Both the position numbers and the translations under genes were made by a program. This document shows, in pieces, positions 18,037-27,904 of a stretch of 64,000 bases of DNA (the first letter of the stretch is position 1; each line of letters starts with the position of its first letter). Source of the DNA: Sphingobium amiense (GTDB lineage: Bacteria; Pseudomonadota; Alphaproteobacteria; Sphingomonadales; Sphingomonadaceae); the NCBI RefSeq assembly GCF_003967075.1, contig NZ_AP018664.1, positions 1,860,001-1,924,000 of the forward strand, in the 5' to 3' direction. The notes under the pieces were generated by a model that was not told the origin of the DNA, did no database searches, and saw only the letters and a program-made list of their open reading frames with translations.

Positions 18037-19542
18037 ATGACGACCGACCTGCGCGCCCCCCTGAACGACTTGCCCGAACTTGCACAGGATCTTGGCAATT
18101 ACATCGGCGGACGCTGGGAAAGCGATGAGGCCGAAACCTTCGCGGCGATCAATCCCGCGACCGGCGGCGAACTGGCCCGCCTGCCGCTCAGCACGCGCGA
18201 AACCGCCCGCAGGGCCGTCGCCCATGCCAAGGCGGCGCAGCCTGCCTGGGCGCGCCTTTCGACGTGGGACCGGGCGACGCTGTGCGCATCCATCGGCGAC
18301 GCGATTGCCGCCGCGACCGACGACCTCGCGCGCATCCTGTCGATGGAACAGGGCAAGACTCTGGCGGAAGCCACCGGAGAGGTGACGGCCACGGCCCATG
18401 GTTTCCACATGAGCGCCGAACTGGTGCGCTACATGACCGGCGAAGTGCAGACCGGCCAGACCCCCGACCGCCTGTTCCTGACGCAGCGGCACCCGCGCGG
18501 CGTCTATGCCGTCATCACCCCGTGGAACTACCCGGTGATGATCCCCGGCGAATATCTCGCGCCCGCCATCGCGACCGGCAATGCCGTGGTGTGGGTGCCC
18601 GCCCCGACCACCTCGCTCGTCGCCGCCGCGCTCATGCGCGTCATCGCCAGCGTGGGCCTGCCGGACGGCCTCATCAATCTGGTGCTCGGACAGGGCGCTG
18701 TCGTCGGCGATGAAATCGTCGGCCATGAAGATGTGCAGGGCATCGGCTTCACCGGTTCGACGAGGACCGGCAAGAGCGTCGCGGAGCGCGGCGCGGGCAA
18801 GCCGATGCTGCTCGAACTGGGCGGCAACGGCCCCGTGATCGTCCGCCGCGACGCGGACCTCGATCTCGCTGCAGAGGCTGCCGCACTGGGTGCGTTCATG
18901 AACTCGGGCCAGATCTGCGCCGCCACCGGCCGGGTTCTCGCTGATAGCGCGATTGCCGGGGAACTGGCCGAAAAGATCGCCGAGATCGCCCGCTCGCACA
19001 AGCCGGGCGATCCCCTGCATCAGGGCACGACCATGGGTCCGCTCAACAACGCCGCGGTCGTCCAGAAGACGCGCGAGCATGTCGATGAAGCCATCGCCGC
19101 GGGCGCACGCTGCATCGCTGGCGGCCATGGCCTGCCCGACCTTGGCAGCGACCTCTTCTACGCGCCGACCGTGCTCGTCGATGTCACCCCCGACATGCGC
19201 GTCGCCCGCGAAGAGACGTTCGGACCGGTCGTCCCCGTCATCGCGCTGGACGGCGACGACGAGCTTCTGCGGGTCGCGAACGACACCGAATATGGCCTCA
19301 CCATGGCGATCTTCTCGCGGGACATGGAACGCGCGATGGCGATGTCGACCGAACTTTCCGCCGGCATCATCAGCATCAACGCGCACACCGTGACGTGGGA
19401 AACCCACATGCCGCTGGGCGGCGCGTCGGGCACGAAGAGCGGGATCGGACGGCTCGGTGGCCGCCACACCATCGAAGCGATGACCGAAATGCGCATGGTT
19501 ACGATCCCCGCGCCCCGATTTGCCGGCAAAGACAAGGGCTGA
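18037..19542 (+). CDS. NAD(P)-dependent aldehyde dehydrogenase
   Basis: A 501-residue aldehyde dehydrogenase that would oxidise an aldehyde to the acid. The catalytic cysteine is Cys294 (NSGQICAATGR) and the general base Glu260 (LLELGGNGP). The cofactor loop GFTGSTRTGKSVAE is near 240-250. The ATG at 18037 follows an AGGGA site, and an upstream in-frame ATG at 18010 lacks one. It lies downstream of LysR-type promoter A, so it probably belongs with the LysR regulon and may handle the aldehyde made by the PQQ dehydrogenase at 35-37 kb or by an amine oxidation. Confidence 0.93.
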   Translation: MTTDLRAPLNDLPELAQDLGNYIGGRWESDEAETFAAINPATGGELARLPLSTRETARRAVAHAKAAQPAWARLSTWDRATLCASIGDAIAAATDDLARILSMEQGKTLAEATGEVTATAHGFHMSAELVRYMTGEVQTGQTPDRLFLTQRHPRGVYAVITPWNYPVMIPGEYLAPAIATGNAVVWVPAPTTSLVAAALMRVIASVGLPDGLINLVLGQGAVVGDEIVGHEDVQGIGFTGSTRTGKSVAERGAGKPMLLELGGNGPVIVRRDADLDLAAEAAALGAFMNSGQICAATGRVLADSAIAGELAEKIAEIARSHKPGDPLHQGTTMGPLNNAAVVQKTREHVDEAIAAGARCIAGGHGLPDLGSDLFYAPTVLVDVTPDMRVAREETFGPVVPVIALDGDDELLRVANDTEYGLTMAIFSRDMERAMAMSTELSAGIISINAHTVTWETHMPLGGASGTKSGIGRLGGRHTIEAMTEMRMVTIPAPRFAGKDKG

Positions 19543-19628
19543 GGGCGTCGTCCGATGCGACACAGGGGGGAATATAGACCCGCTCGCTTGCTGAGCGGGG
19601 CCGTGTCAGCATTCCGGGGCATCCCGGC

Positions 19629-20021
19629 ATGACGGACATGGCTGCACAGCAGGAAGCGAAGATCCGGCAGGCGCGGTCGGCGTTCAACGACGCCCTTATC
19701 GCCAAGGATCTGCCCGTCATCGACGCCCTTCTTCAGGCGGATTATGCGGTCATGCCGAGTTTTTCGGCGCGCTGCTTCGACAAGCCCGGCATTCTCGACG
19801 TCTATCGCAATTACTTCGCCGATCCCGCCTTCATCACCTTCGACCGCACGCCCGACAGCGTCGTTTTCGGCCCCGACGGAAAACGCGCGGCCGAGACGGG
19901 CCGATGGCGCGGATCGTGGCGCGGACAGCCGGACAGGGCGGGCATCTATCACGCCGCCTGGCTTCTCACCGATCGGGACTGGAAGCTGACCAAGGAAAGT
20001 TACGTGCTTCTCGAAGGCTAG
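19629..20021 (+). CDS. Small NTF2-like (SnoaL/DUF4440-type) protein
   Basis: A 130-residue protein that resembles the NTF2-like cone fold: an N-terminal helix with FNDALIAKDLPVIDALLQADY, then strands with RTPDSVVFGPDGKRAAETGRW and a C-terminal DRDWKLTKESYVLLEG. Such proteins are isomerases, cyclases or accessory binding proteins; no catalytic residue can be assigned here. It lies between the aldehyde dehydrogenase and the D-aminoacylase on the same strand and may be co-transcribed with the latter (gap of 49 bases). Confidence 0.7.
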   Translation: MTDMAAQQEAKIRQARSAFNDALIAKDLPVIDALLQADYAVMPSFSARCFDKPGILDVYRNYFADPAFITFDRTPDSVVFGPDGKRAAETGRWRGSWRGQPDRAGIYHAAWLLTDRDWKLTKESYVLLEG

Positions 20022-20070
20022 GGACGCCGCCGCTCGCGCCAGCCTTTTCTAATATTTTCAGGGAATTACA

Positions 20071-21516
20071 ATGAACAACGATCTGCACGACGCGCCATTC
20101 GACCTGATCTTCGATCGGGCCACCGTCATCGACGGCACAGGCGCGCCGTCCTATGTCGCGGATGTCGCCATCAGCGGCGACCGCATCGGCATGATCGGCG
20201 ACCTTAGCGACCGTGCCGCTGTCCGCCGCGTCGATGCGAAAGGCCTGATCCTCTCCCCCGGCTTCATCGACGTGCACACGCATCAGGACAATGCGCTGCT
20301 GGTCGGTCCGGAAATGGCCCCCAGCGTGTCGCAGGGCATCACCACCATCGTCACCGGCAATTGCGGCATCAGCCTTGCCCCGCTGGTGCGCGACACCGTG
20401 CCCGCTCCCCTCGACCTGCTGGTCTCTGGCACCTCCGGTCCCTTCATCTTCTCCACCTTCGCCGCCTATCTCGACGCCGTGCGGTCCGCCTCGCCCGCCG
20501 TGAACGCCGCCCCGCTCGTCGGTCATTCGACGCTGCGTGTCGCCGTGATGGAGGACGTGACCCAGCCCGCGACCGACGCTGAGATCGAGGCGATGAAAGC
20601 CCTGCTCGACGAATGCATGCGCGCAGGCGCCATCGGCATGAGCAGCGGGCTTTTCTATCCGCCCGCCCGCGGCAGCAAGGCCGACGAGGTCGTCGCGCTC
20701 CTCGAAGTCGTCTCCGCCTATGGCGGCGTCTACACCACCCACATGCGCGACGAAGCCGACGCGATCATGGACTCGCTCGACGAATCCTTCAACACCGCGC
20801 GCAGCGCCGACGTTCCGCTCATCATCTCGCACCACAAATGCATGGGTCAACGCAATTTCGGCCGCAGCGTTGATACGCTCGCCCGCATCGACGCCGCCGC
20901 CGAAGAACAGTCCATTGCGCTCGACGCCTATCCTTATGTCGCGGGATCGTCTTCGCTGCTGCACGATCTAGCCGCCAAATCCAGCTCCACCCAGATCACA
21001 TGGTCGACCCCCTATCCCGACCTTGCCGGACGGACCGTGACCGACATCGCCGCCGAATGGGGCATCAGCGAAGACGCGGCGATCGACCGGCTGAAGCCGG
21101 GCGGCGCGATCTACCATATGATGAGCCAGGAAGATCTGGACCGGATCATCAGCCATCCCAAATGCATGATCGGGTCTGACGGGCTTCCCCACGACAAGAT
21201 GCCGCATCCGCGCCTGTGGGGCACTTTCCCCCGCGTTCTGGGCCATTTCTGCCGCGAGCGCGGCCTGTTTCCGCTGGAGGACATCGTTCGCCGCATGACG
21301 CAGTTGCCGGCGCAGGAATATGGGCTGGTCGACCGCGGCACCCTTCGCGTCGGCGCCTTCGCCGACCTCGTTCTCTTCGATGCGGACCGCGTGGGCGACC
21401 GCGCGACCTACGACGATCCGGCCACGCCCGCCGACGGGATCGAGATGGTCGTCGTCAACGGCCAGCAGGTCGGCGGCACGCGCCGTTCGGGCCGGGTTCT
21501 GACCCGCCAGGGATAA
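20071..21516 (+). CDS. N-acyl-D-amino-acid deacylase (D-aminoacylase) family amidohydrolase
   Basis: A 481-residue amidohydrolase that would split N-acyl (or N-formyl) D-amino acids into amine and acid. Metal-binding residues of D-aminoacylase are visible: His69/His71 in DVHTHQD, the distinctive Cys98 in TGNCGIS, a histidine in YTTHMRDEAD, one in ISHHKCMG, and the aspartate in IGSDGLPHD. The ATG follows an AGGGAATT site. In the same block lie a D-amino-acid dehydrogenase, a RidA protein and two isonitrile-hydratase-like proteins, which fits release and oxidation of an amino compound. Confidence 0.88.
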   Translation: MNNDLHDAPFDLIFDRATVIDGTGAPSYVADVAISGDRIGMIGDLSDRAAVRRVDAKGLILSPGFIDVHTHQDNALLVGPEMAPSVSQGITTIVTGNCGISLAPLVRDTVPAPLDLLVSGTSGPFIFSTFAAYLDAVRSASPAVNAAPLVGHSTLRVAVMEDVTQPATDAEIEAMKALLDECMRAGAIGMSSGLFYPPARGSKADEVVALLEVVSAYGGVYTTHMRDEADAIMDSLDESFNTARSADVPLIISHHKCMGQRNFGRSVDTLARIDAAAEEQSIALDAYPYVAGSSSLLHDLAAKSSSTQITWSTPYPDLAGRTVTDIAAEWGISEDAAIDRLKPGGAIYHMMSQEDLDRIISHPKCMIGSDGLPHDKMPHPRLWGTFPRVLGHFCRERGLFPLEDIVRRMTQLPAQEYGLVDRGTLRVGAFADLVLFDADRVGDRATYDDPATPADGIEMVVVNGQQVGGTRRSGRVLTRQG

Positions 21517-21521
21517 GGGGA

Positions 21522-21558
21522 GCGGCCTCGGGGGATTCTCTCCGTCCCCCGGGGCCGC
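21522..21558. terminator. Hairpin between convergent genes
   Basis: A 14-bp stem with one mismatch (21522-21535 with 21545-21558) between the D-aminoacylase and the convergent DUF2817 gene. There is no T-run. Confidence 0.5.
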
Positions 21559-21576
21559 GAAATCAGGCCCGGACGC

Positions 21577-22674
21577 TCACAGCCCCGCCAGCCCCGCCAA
21601 CGCCATCATCGCAACCGACTTCGTCCGCTGCGCCACCATGTCGCGCCACAGGGCGGATTGCGGGTAGAAAAAGTGCATCAGATCGCACCGTATCGCCTCG
21701 ACCTCCGGGTCGTCGGGATTGCCCTGCGCCTCCGCCCATGCGTCCTTTATCATCAGTTCGGCGAAGCGGTCGGCCTCATAGGTGCCGAACTCCAGACTGA
21801 TCGGAAGAATGCGGGCGGCGGGCAGCACCTGCCGCACGCCCTGCGCCAGATCGCCCTGTAGCTCGTAAGGCAATCCCTTCCGGTCTTCGAGCAGCGCGAC
21901 GAAGGGTTCGTCATACCACGCCCGCAACATGGCCGTCTCCGCAGAACCGGGCGTTTCCGTGCAGATCAGCGTGCCGATGCCGAACGGGCCGAGACCCGTG
22001 TGCAGATCAATCAGCGCGACGAGGCTGGCGGGTTCCAGCATGTCGCCTGCCACCTGCCGCAGCAGCCCGTGCGACCAGCTCGCCGCGCTGCCGCCATAGC
22101 CTAGCCCCCCGGCGCTGTCATACTGCCCCTGGAACACCGCCTGCGCATAGGCGTCGTCGCCATGCGCGCGCCGGAATTGCGCCATCGCTTCCAGCGCCCT
22201 GCCCGGCGTCGGCGCGCGCAGGCAGTCGAGGAAACCCGTGCCGACCAGCGCGTCATGCTCCGCATTGACGGGCAGCGGGATCGTCCGGTCGACGAAGCTG
22301 CGGTTGAGGTCGACATTGTCGTGCGTATGCCTGCGCCGCCACGCCGCGCCCCATGGGTTGAGCATGTGGATGAAAACCGCGCTCGTGTCCGCGGGCAGCC
22401 CCTCGCGCGCCAGTTCGTCGATCAGCGCGACCTGCGCATGGCTTCCGGCATAGCCCTCCACGCCATGATTGCCGCTCACCACCAGCAGCGTCCGCGCCGC
22501 CCCGGCCGGACCGATCCGGGCCGCATCGCTGTAGATCGCCTCGCCGCCGGGGCCGGGCTGCGGATGGCGATAACTGCTGACGGGAATGTGCAGCCTCTCG
22601 CACTGGCCGAGAAACCGCGCGCGGGCGGAGCTATAGTCATGGGCGAATGCATCGCCGGCGGTCGTCGCAGTCAT
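21577..22674 (-). CDS. DUF2817 protein, M14-like zinc carboxypeptidase/deacylase fold
   Basis: A 365-residue protein counted from the ATG at 22674. The zinc ligand motif HxxE is in SGNHGVEGYAGS, a further histidine is in LIDLHTGLGPFG, and HDNVDLNRSF is typical of the M14-related DUF2817 family. These features suggest hydrolysis of a peptide or N-acyl amino-acid bond. No signal peptide is seen. It lies next to the D-aminoacylase and between TonB receptor genes, consistent with a peptide or acyl-amino-acid substrate for this block. The true substrate is unknown. Confidence 0.8.
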   Translation of the reverse strand: MTATTAGDAFAHDYSSARARFLGQCERLHIPVSSYRHPQPGPGGEAIYSDAARIGPAGAARTLLVVSGNHGVEGYAGSHAQVALIDELAREGLPADTSAVFIHMLNPWGAAWRRRHTHDNVDLNRSFVDRTIPLPVNAEHDALVGTGFLDCLRAPTPGRALEAMAQFRRAHGDDAYAQAVFQGQYDSAGGLGYGGSAASWSHGLLRQVAGDMLEPASLVALIDLHTGLGPFGIGTLICTETPGSAETAMLRAWYDEPFVALLEDRKGLPYELQGDLAQGVRQVLPAARILPISLEFGTYEADRFAELMIKDAWAEAQGNPDDPEVEAIRCDLMHFFYPQSALWRDMVAQRTKSVAMMALAGLAGL

Positions 22675-22757
22675 CTTGGCGGAAATTCCCTGATTGCCAT
22701 CTGTCGGAGGGCGCGGAAGCCGGGCTTCGATAAGGCCGACGCCCACGCCCCTGTATC

Positions 22758-22792
22758 GCAAAATCGGGCGCGAGCGAAAGCTCGCGCCCGAT
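22758..22792 (-). terminator. Terminator after the TonB receptor gene
   Basis: Perfect 13-bp stem (22763-22775 with 22780-22792) closed by a 4-base loop. On the minus strand it is followed by TTTTGCG. It ends the receptor transcript 30 bases after its stop. Confidence 0.75.
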
Positions 22793-22821
22793 CGGAGGAC
22801 GCTTTTATACTGTCGGTCGTC

Positions 22822-25146
22822 CTAGAAGCGCTTGTTGATCTGCACCCCGATTTCACGAGGCCGGGTGCGGAACACCACGTCGCCGAAAATGTCGTTCTGC
22901 GCGCCGGTATCGCCCAGCTTGTTGAACACATTGTTGACGTACAGTTGCGCGTCCCATCCGCCAGCTTCGCTGACCGCGCCGATGCGGGCATTGACGATGG
23001 CGAAATCGCCCAGATCCCGGTTACGGATCGCGCCGTTCAGAAGCTGGGTCGAGAAGAAGGACTTGTAGGTGCTGACATAGCTCGCATCCATACGGACATA
23101 GCCCTGCAGCGCGTCGGACAGCGGGGCTTCATATTCGGCCGATCCCGACACCGAATATTTGGGCACGCCCACCAGCCGGTCGCCCGCGATGCCGCCCGTG
23201 GTCACGCTCGCCCCCAGCAGCTTCGCATCGGTGAAGCTGCTGTTGAGCGACACGGTCAGACCGGTGGCGACCCGCGCCGTGACGGAGCCTTCCAGACCCT
23301 TGATCCGCGCCTTCGACGCGGTGTCGAAGATGGTGAAGCCGCACTGCAACTGGTTGCGGAGCTGGATGTCCTTCCAGTCGATCTGGTATGCCGCCGCGCT
23401 GAACTGCACCCGCTTTTCAAGCAGATCGCCCTTCGCCCCGACTTCGTAGCTCATCAGCGTGTCCGACTTGAATCCGGGCACATCGTTGGGGTTGAAGCCG
23501 ATCTGCTGGAATTCGGCGAGGCACTGCGCGTTCGTCGACACCGGCTGGTTGAAACCGCCCGGGCGGAAACCCTTGGCGACCGTCGCATAGAGCAGAAGAT
23601 CGTTCGAAGGCTTGAACGACACCGTCGCCTTGGGGTTGAACCCGTCTTCCTTCAGGCTGGCCTTCCGGTAGGCGGCGTCCGGCGTCACGAACAGCGCGAG
23701 CGAATTACCGACGAACAGCGAATGCTGGCTGATGTCGAAATAGCGCCCGCCCAGCGTCAGGTCGAGCTGGTCGGTGAAGGAATAGGTCACTTCGCCGAAA
23801 AGGGCGATCTGGCGCAGATCCTGCGGCACATTGGCCGAATAGAAGCTCAGATCGTTGACCCCGGTGATCGGCGATACGAACGCGCCCTTCCCGTCCAGCG
23901 CTGCGGGCGTGCCGTTCCGGTCGAGATAGTCCGAAAGGCCCGGCCAGGGGCCATCCTGCACGAACCGCTTCTTGAGCTTCGAATAATAGGCGCCCACGAC
24001 ATATTTCAGCCGGCTCTTGTCGTCGGAAGCCAGCCGGATTTCCTGCGCGAACTCGTGATAGCCCTGCTTATTGTAGAGGCCGAGCGCGGGCGCGGGTTCC
24101 GCAAATCCGGAAATCACCGACATATAGGCGCGGCCCAGCGGCGTCAGATCGCGGAAGCCCAGATCCTTGCGGTCGAGATAGGATGTCGAAGAACTGAACG
24201 TCGCCGATCCCAGATCGACGGTCAGTTCGCCGTTGATAAGGTCCATGTTGCTGCGGCTGCGCGGCTCGACCAGATAGGTCGATGTGAGCTTCGACGTGCG
24301 CGGCACCGAGTTCAGGCCGTGAACATTGACTTCGCGGTGCAGATATTTGAGCGCGATGCTGACGGTGTCGGCGGGCTTGTACAGCAACGTGCCGCGCACC
24401 AGCCAACTGCTGTCGTCATTATAATTCTTCTTCGAAAAGTCCGGCGACTCATTGTCGATATAGCCGCCCGAGTTGCGATATGTGCCGACCACACGCAGCG
24501 CCAGCGTATCTTCGACGATCGGCAGGTTGATTACCGCGTCGCCGCTATAGGACGGGTCGCCCGACTTGGTAATCGAAGCGCGGCCCTGCACTTCGCCCTC
24601 GATGCGGTCGAGCTTGGGCGCCTTGGTGATGAAACGGATGGTGCCGCCCATGGACCCTGCGCCATAGAGCGTGCCCTGCGGACCCTTCAGCACCTCGATC
24701 CGCTCGATGTCGAACAGGTTGAGGTCGGGCGATGCGTTATTCTCGTTGTTCGTGCCGCCGGGGCTGGTGATCGACACATCGTCCAGATAGATGCCGACCG
24801 TTTCCTGCGGTTCGGAGTCCGACGATCCGGAAACGCCGCGGATCTTGACGCGCTTCTGGTTCGGCCCCGCGTCGAACACGGCAAGGCCCGGCAGCGCCGC
24901 CGCATAATCCTGAATGCTCTGCGCGGCCGTCCGCTGGAGGGCGTCGGCGGACACCGCGGAGATCGCGGTGGGAACGTCCAGCAGCGATTCCGCGCCGCGC
25001 TTGTTGGCCGTCACGACAATGTCGTTGAGGCCTTCGCCGCTCCGCGCGCCATCCACCTGCTGCGCCATCGCCGCATGCGACAGTCCCGCCATCATGATGG
25101 CGACAGTCGAACAATAGCGTAGACTGATATTCCGGCAGTTTGACAT
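22822..25146 (-). CDS. TonB-dependent receptor
   Basis: A 774-residue outer-membrane receptor. The ATG at 25146 follows a GGGGGG run and begins a signal peptide ending AAMAQQ. The TonB-box-like NDIVVTANKR is followed by a plug with IRGVSGSSD, DDVSITSPGG and RIEVLKGPQGTLYGAGSMGGTIRFIT. The protein ends IGVQINKRF with the terminal phenylalanine of barrel proteins. It has its own terminator. It is less similar to the pair at 27.9 and 37.7 kb than those two are to each other. No LysR-type GTTGC palindrome was found upstream. Confidence 0.92.
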   Translation of the reverse strand: MSNCRNISLRYCSTVAIMMAGLSHAAMAQQVDGARSGEGLNDIVVTANKRGAESLLDVPTAISAVSADALQRTAAQSIQDYAAALPGLAVFDAGPNQKRVKIRGVSGSSDSEPQETVGIYLDDVSITSPGGTNNENNASPDLNLFDIERIEVLKGPQGTLYGAGSMGGTIRFITKAPKLDRIEGEVQGRASITKSGDPSYSGDAVINLPIVEDTLALRVVGTYRNSGGYIDNESPDFSKKNYNDDSSWLVRGTLLYKPADTVSIALKYLHREVNVHGLNSVPRTSKLTSTYLVEPRSRSNMDLINGELTVDLGSATFSSSTSYLDRKDLGFRDLTPLGRAYMSVISGFAEPAPALGLYNKQGYHEFAQEIRLASDDKSRLKYVVGAYYSKLKKRFVQDGPWPGLSDYLDRNGTPAALDGKGAFVSPITGVNDLSFYSANVPQDLRQIALFGEVTYSFTDQLDLTLGGRYFDISQHSLFVGNSLALFVTPDAAYRKASLKEDGFNPKATVSFKPSNDLLLYATVAKGFRPGGFNQPVSTNAQCLAEFQQIGFNPNDVPGFKSDTLMSYEVGAKGDLLEKRVQFSAAAYQIDWKDIQLRNQLQCGFTIFDTASKARIKGLEGSVTARVATGLTVSLNSSFTDAKLLGASVTTGGIAGDRLVGVPKYSVSGSAEYEAPLSDALQGYVRMDASYVSTYKSFFSTQLLNGAIRNRDLGDFAIVNARIGAVSEAGGWDAQLYVNNVFNKLGDTGAQNDIFGDVVFRTRPREIGVQINKRF

Positions 25147-25362
25147 AATTACCCCCCAAGGTTGGTTGTCGAAAATCGTCGATGTTCGTCCTTGCCTGCC
25201 GCCGCGCCGGGACCGTTCTCCCGGCACAGCGCCCCCGCCCGCAGAACCGCGTTCAGGTCCTGCGTTGCGGAAACTGCCCGCGCACCTCACCGATGCGGGA
25301 TTCCTGTTATCGCCTGTGTCGCGGGGCTGGCCGGGCGCTCCCGGTCCAGCTACCCCGCCCGG

Positions 25363-26031
25363 TCATACTTCCGGAACATATGCTCCGGTCTGGCGCAGCG
25401 CGTCGCCGAACATGGCGTCGAACGCGACCAGCACTTCGCGGCTCGCGGTCTCGGGACGCCCGGCGTTGAAGGGCGGCTCGGGCGCATATTCGATCAGCAA
25501 CTGCTGCATCTGCGCGGTCGTTTCGCCGAAGATTTCAGCCGCCACGGTCAGCGCGAAGTCGATGCCCGATGTCACGCCGCCGCCGCTGAAGAAGCGGCCG
25601 TCGCGCACCACGCGCGCGTCGTCGGGAATGGCGCCGAAGTCGGAAAGCTGATGGCGGAACGCCCAGTGGCAGGCGCTGCGCTTGCCTTCCAGCAATCCCG
25701 CCCGCGCAAGGACGAGCGATCCGTTGCACACCGACGTCACATAGCTGGCATCGGCGGCGAGCCGCTGGATGTGGCCGATCATTTCCGGCGTGGCGAGGCT
25801 GGTCTGATCCATCCCGCCCGGGACGCAGAGCAGGTCGCACCGGTCGATGTCGGCGAGCTTCTCGGTTCCCTTGTAGACGAGGCCCGGCTCCGTCACGATG
25901 TCGCCGCCATCAGGTGTCGCGAGGCGGATGTTCACATTGGGAATGCGGAAGAATACTTCATAGGGACCGGCAAAATCGAGCTGATCGAACCGATCATAGA
26001 GGATGAACAATATTTCGAACGGCCTGTCCAC
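25363..26031 (-). CDS. Isonitrile (isocyanide) hydratase-like DJ-1/PfpI protein, copy 1
   Basis: A 222-residue DJ-1/PfpI protein whose motifs follow Pseudomonas isocyanide hydratase closely: QLDFAGPYEV (Asp19), YVTSVCNGSLVLARAGLLEGK (Cys102), FSGGGVTSGIDFAL and EYAPEPPFNAGRPET. In the known enzyme the matching Asp and Cys add water to an isonitrile to give an N-formamide. One difference is Asn103 after the cysteine, where the Pseudomonas enzyme has threonine. No DNA-binding domain is present. A palindrome (26078-26093) 47 bases upstream is shared with copy 2. Function on a real isonitrile is inferred. Confidence 0.8.
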   Translation of the reverse strand: MDRPFEILFILYDRFDQLDFAGPYEVFFRIPNVNIRLATPDGGDIVTEPGLVYKGTEKLADIDRCDLLCVPGGMDQTSLATPEMIGHIQRLAADASYVTSVCNGSLVLARAGLLEGKRSACHWAFRHQLSDFGAIPDDARVVRDGRFFSGGGVTSGIDFALTVAAEIFGETTAQMQQLLIEYAPEPPFNAGRPETASREVLVAFDAMFGDALRQTGAYVPEV

Positions 26032-26077
26032 TTTTCTGTCTCCATCATTTCTTTGTAATATTTACCCCGGATCGACA

Positions 26078-26093
26078 TTGACCCAAAGGTCAA
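26078..26093 (-). promoter_or_regulatory. Palindromic operator ahead of isonitrile-hydratase-like copy 1
   Basis: TTGACC-N4-GGTCAA, a perfect 6-4-6 palindrome, lies 47 bases before the start at 26031. It is followed on the plus strand by ATTTCCGGCA. Copy 2 has the same palindrome and flank at nearly the same distance. Confidence 0.65.
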
Positions 26094-26183
26094 ATTTCCG
26101 GCATTTCCAGTCGTGATTTTCGGACGAAACGGGACAGCGGCGAGCGCCGGTCACGCGCCGGTCCTTCACCGCACGCGATAGCG

Positions 26184-27758
26184 TCACCCGATGCGGGCCA
26201 GGCGGATATGGTGCACCGGCCCGAAATCGAGACGCAGCGCCCCGGCCTCGAACGTCATAATGCCGCCGATCGGGGAAAAACCCACCTGCTCGATCCGCCA
26301 GACGTCCGCCGTGACCGGCGTCATCCGGTAATCGGCCCAGCCATGACGCCCGCGCAGCGATGCGCTGGCCCCCTCCCCGTCCTCCGTCACGAGGACGGTC
26401 AGGTCGAAATCTTCCGAGCGATAATGGCCGACCCGCGTCCCGACGGTCGCGCTTTCATCTATCGCGACTTCCTCCAGGCGATCCTCGTCGGCGAAATCGC
26501 TCAGCACGATGGCGTTTTCCTCCACCCGGACCGAGCGCTGGAAGAAAGCCGCCGCTGCCGGAAGCTGAAGCACGCCGCTTTCGTCGGGCGCGACCGGAAT
26601 GGCGACGCCGCCGTCGATAGCCAGCAGATGAAAGTCATCCTTCGCCGTCAGAGTGACGACCCGCCCGTCGCGCCGCGACACGAACGCACCCGTGCGCTTT
26701 TCGTAATCCGCCGTTTCCGGCACGGGCGCGAGGCCGTCGACCATCGCGTCGATGACCTTGAGCGCCAGAACGCTGGCGCTCGCGTCCGACCGGTTGGTGC
26801 CGATGCTGATGTCCAGCCTCGCGCCCGGCACCTTCAGCATCTGCGAATTGCCGCTCATCACGTCGCCGGGATGATGGATGACATCGACGCCGCGATATGT
26901 CTCGCAGAAGAGGCCGAGGCCATAGCGCGTCGACCATCCGCCCGTCAGACGCTGCGGCTCCAGCATCTGCTTCCAGCTTTCTGCGCTGCCGACGACCGGC
27001 GCGTCCATATGCCTCAGCCACGTCAGCATGTCGGCCATCGTCGAAACGAGGCCGCCCGCGCCGCTCAGCTCCATGCTCATATGCGTCTTGGAAAATACGC
27101 CCTGCGCGTCGCGGAAATGAAGCCCCGCGCTGTTCGGCACGAAATCGCTGTCCCACCGCCGCAACAGCGTGTCGTGCATTCCGGCCGGCGCGAATATCCG
27201 CGTGCGCAGCACATCCTCCAGCGGCTGTCCGCTGATCTTCTCGATGGCGGCGGTCAGCAGCGCATAGCCGCCATTATTATAGCCCCACCGCGTTCCCGGC
27301 GCGAAATCGACATCGTCTATCGTCTCGTAATAGGCGAGGATCTGCCGGTCGGTGACGGGGCGGTCGACCCCGTGCATCGCCATGGTCAGCCAGAAAGGAT
27401 CGCGGATGCCGCTGGTGTGGGTCATCAGCGCGCGCATGGGGGCGCGGGCGACGGCGGGCTTCAGCCCTGGAATATAGCGCCCGATCTCGTCGTCCAGTCC
27501 CGCCAGCCCGTCTTCGCACAGCAGCAGATAGGCGAGGCAGGCGAAATGCTTCGTGCTCGACCCGACCCGCATGCGGGTGCGCGGCGTCAGGACGACGGGC
27601 AGTTCCATGTTCGCAAGGCCAAAACCCTTGGCGTAGACCGGCACGCCTTCGACCGCGATGCCCACCGCCACACCGGGCAGGTGACCCTGGTCGAATTCAG
27701 CAAAGATCGCGTCGATCTCCGCCTCGTCAAATCGGGTGCCGATCTTTGCCACCGTCAC
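26184..27758 (-). CDS. Serine hydrolase of the beta-lactamase / D-aminopeptidase family
   Basis: A 524-residue penicillin-binding-protein-like hydrolase. The GTG at 27758 is chosen for its AAGGAG site. Catalytic motifs are Ser67-x-x-Lys70 (GSSTK), YNN in WGYNNGGY, and HPGD near residue 230. After the catalytic domain come about 150 residues of beta-rich domain, a layout seen in D-aminopeptidases and esterases of this family. No signal peptide is evident. With the D-aminoacylase and the D-amino-acid dehydrogenase nearby, a D-peptide or ester substrate is plausible but unproven. Confidence 0.85.
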   Translation of the reverse strand: MTVAKIGTRFDEAEIDAIFAEFDQGHLPGVAVGIAVEGVPVYAKGFGLANMELPVVLTPRTRMRVGSSTKHFACLAYLLLCEDGLAGLDDEIGRYIPGLKPAVARAPMRALMTHTSGIRDPFWLTMAMHGVDRPVTDRQILAYYETIDDVDFAPGTRWGYNNGGYALLTAAIEKISGQPLEDVLRTRIFAPAGMHDTLLRRWDSDFVPNSAGLHFRDAQGVFSKTHMSMELSGAGGLVSTMADMLTWLRHMDAPVVGSAESWKQMLEPQRLTGGWSTRYGLGLFCETYRGVDVIHHPGDVMSGNSQMLKVPGARLDISIGTNRSDASASVLALKVIDAMVDGLAPVPETADYEKRTGAFVSRRDGRVVTLTAKDDFHLLAIDGGVAIPVAPDESGVLQLPAAAAFFQRSVRVEENAIVLSDFADEDRLEEVAIDESATVGTRVGHYRSEDFDLTVLVTEDGEGASASLRGRHGWADYRMTPVTADVWRIEQVGFSPIGGIMTFEAGALRLDFGPVHHIRLARIG

Positions 27759-27822
27759 GATCACACTCCTTCGATCCCTCCCCGCACGGGGGAACGCCAC
27801 GCCCGCCGGCGAAGCCTTCTCA

Positions 27823-27864
27823 AACGAAAGCCGGGGCCAGGCGGTTTACCCACCCGGCCCCGGC
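27823..27864 (-). terminator. Terminator after the TonB receptor gene
   Basis: A 9-bp GC stem (27830-27838 with 27856-27864) followed on the minus strand by TTTCGTTTG, 41 bases after the receptor stop. Confidence 0.6.
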
Positions 27865-27904
27865 CGCAACCCTTAGCTCCGGACCCGCATCGCGGGTCGC
27901 AGGA

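Noticed and set aside
22162..25122. 986-codon open frame on the plus strand
   Set aside because: Antisense to the TonB receptor and the DUF2817 gene; low-complexity Arg/Gln/His-rich translation without motifs.
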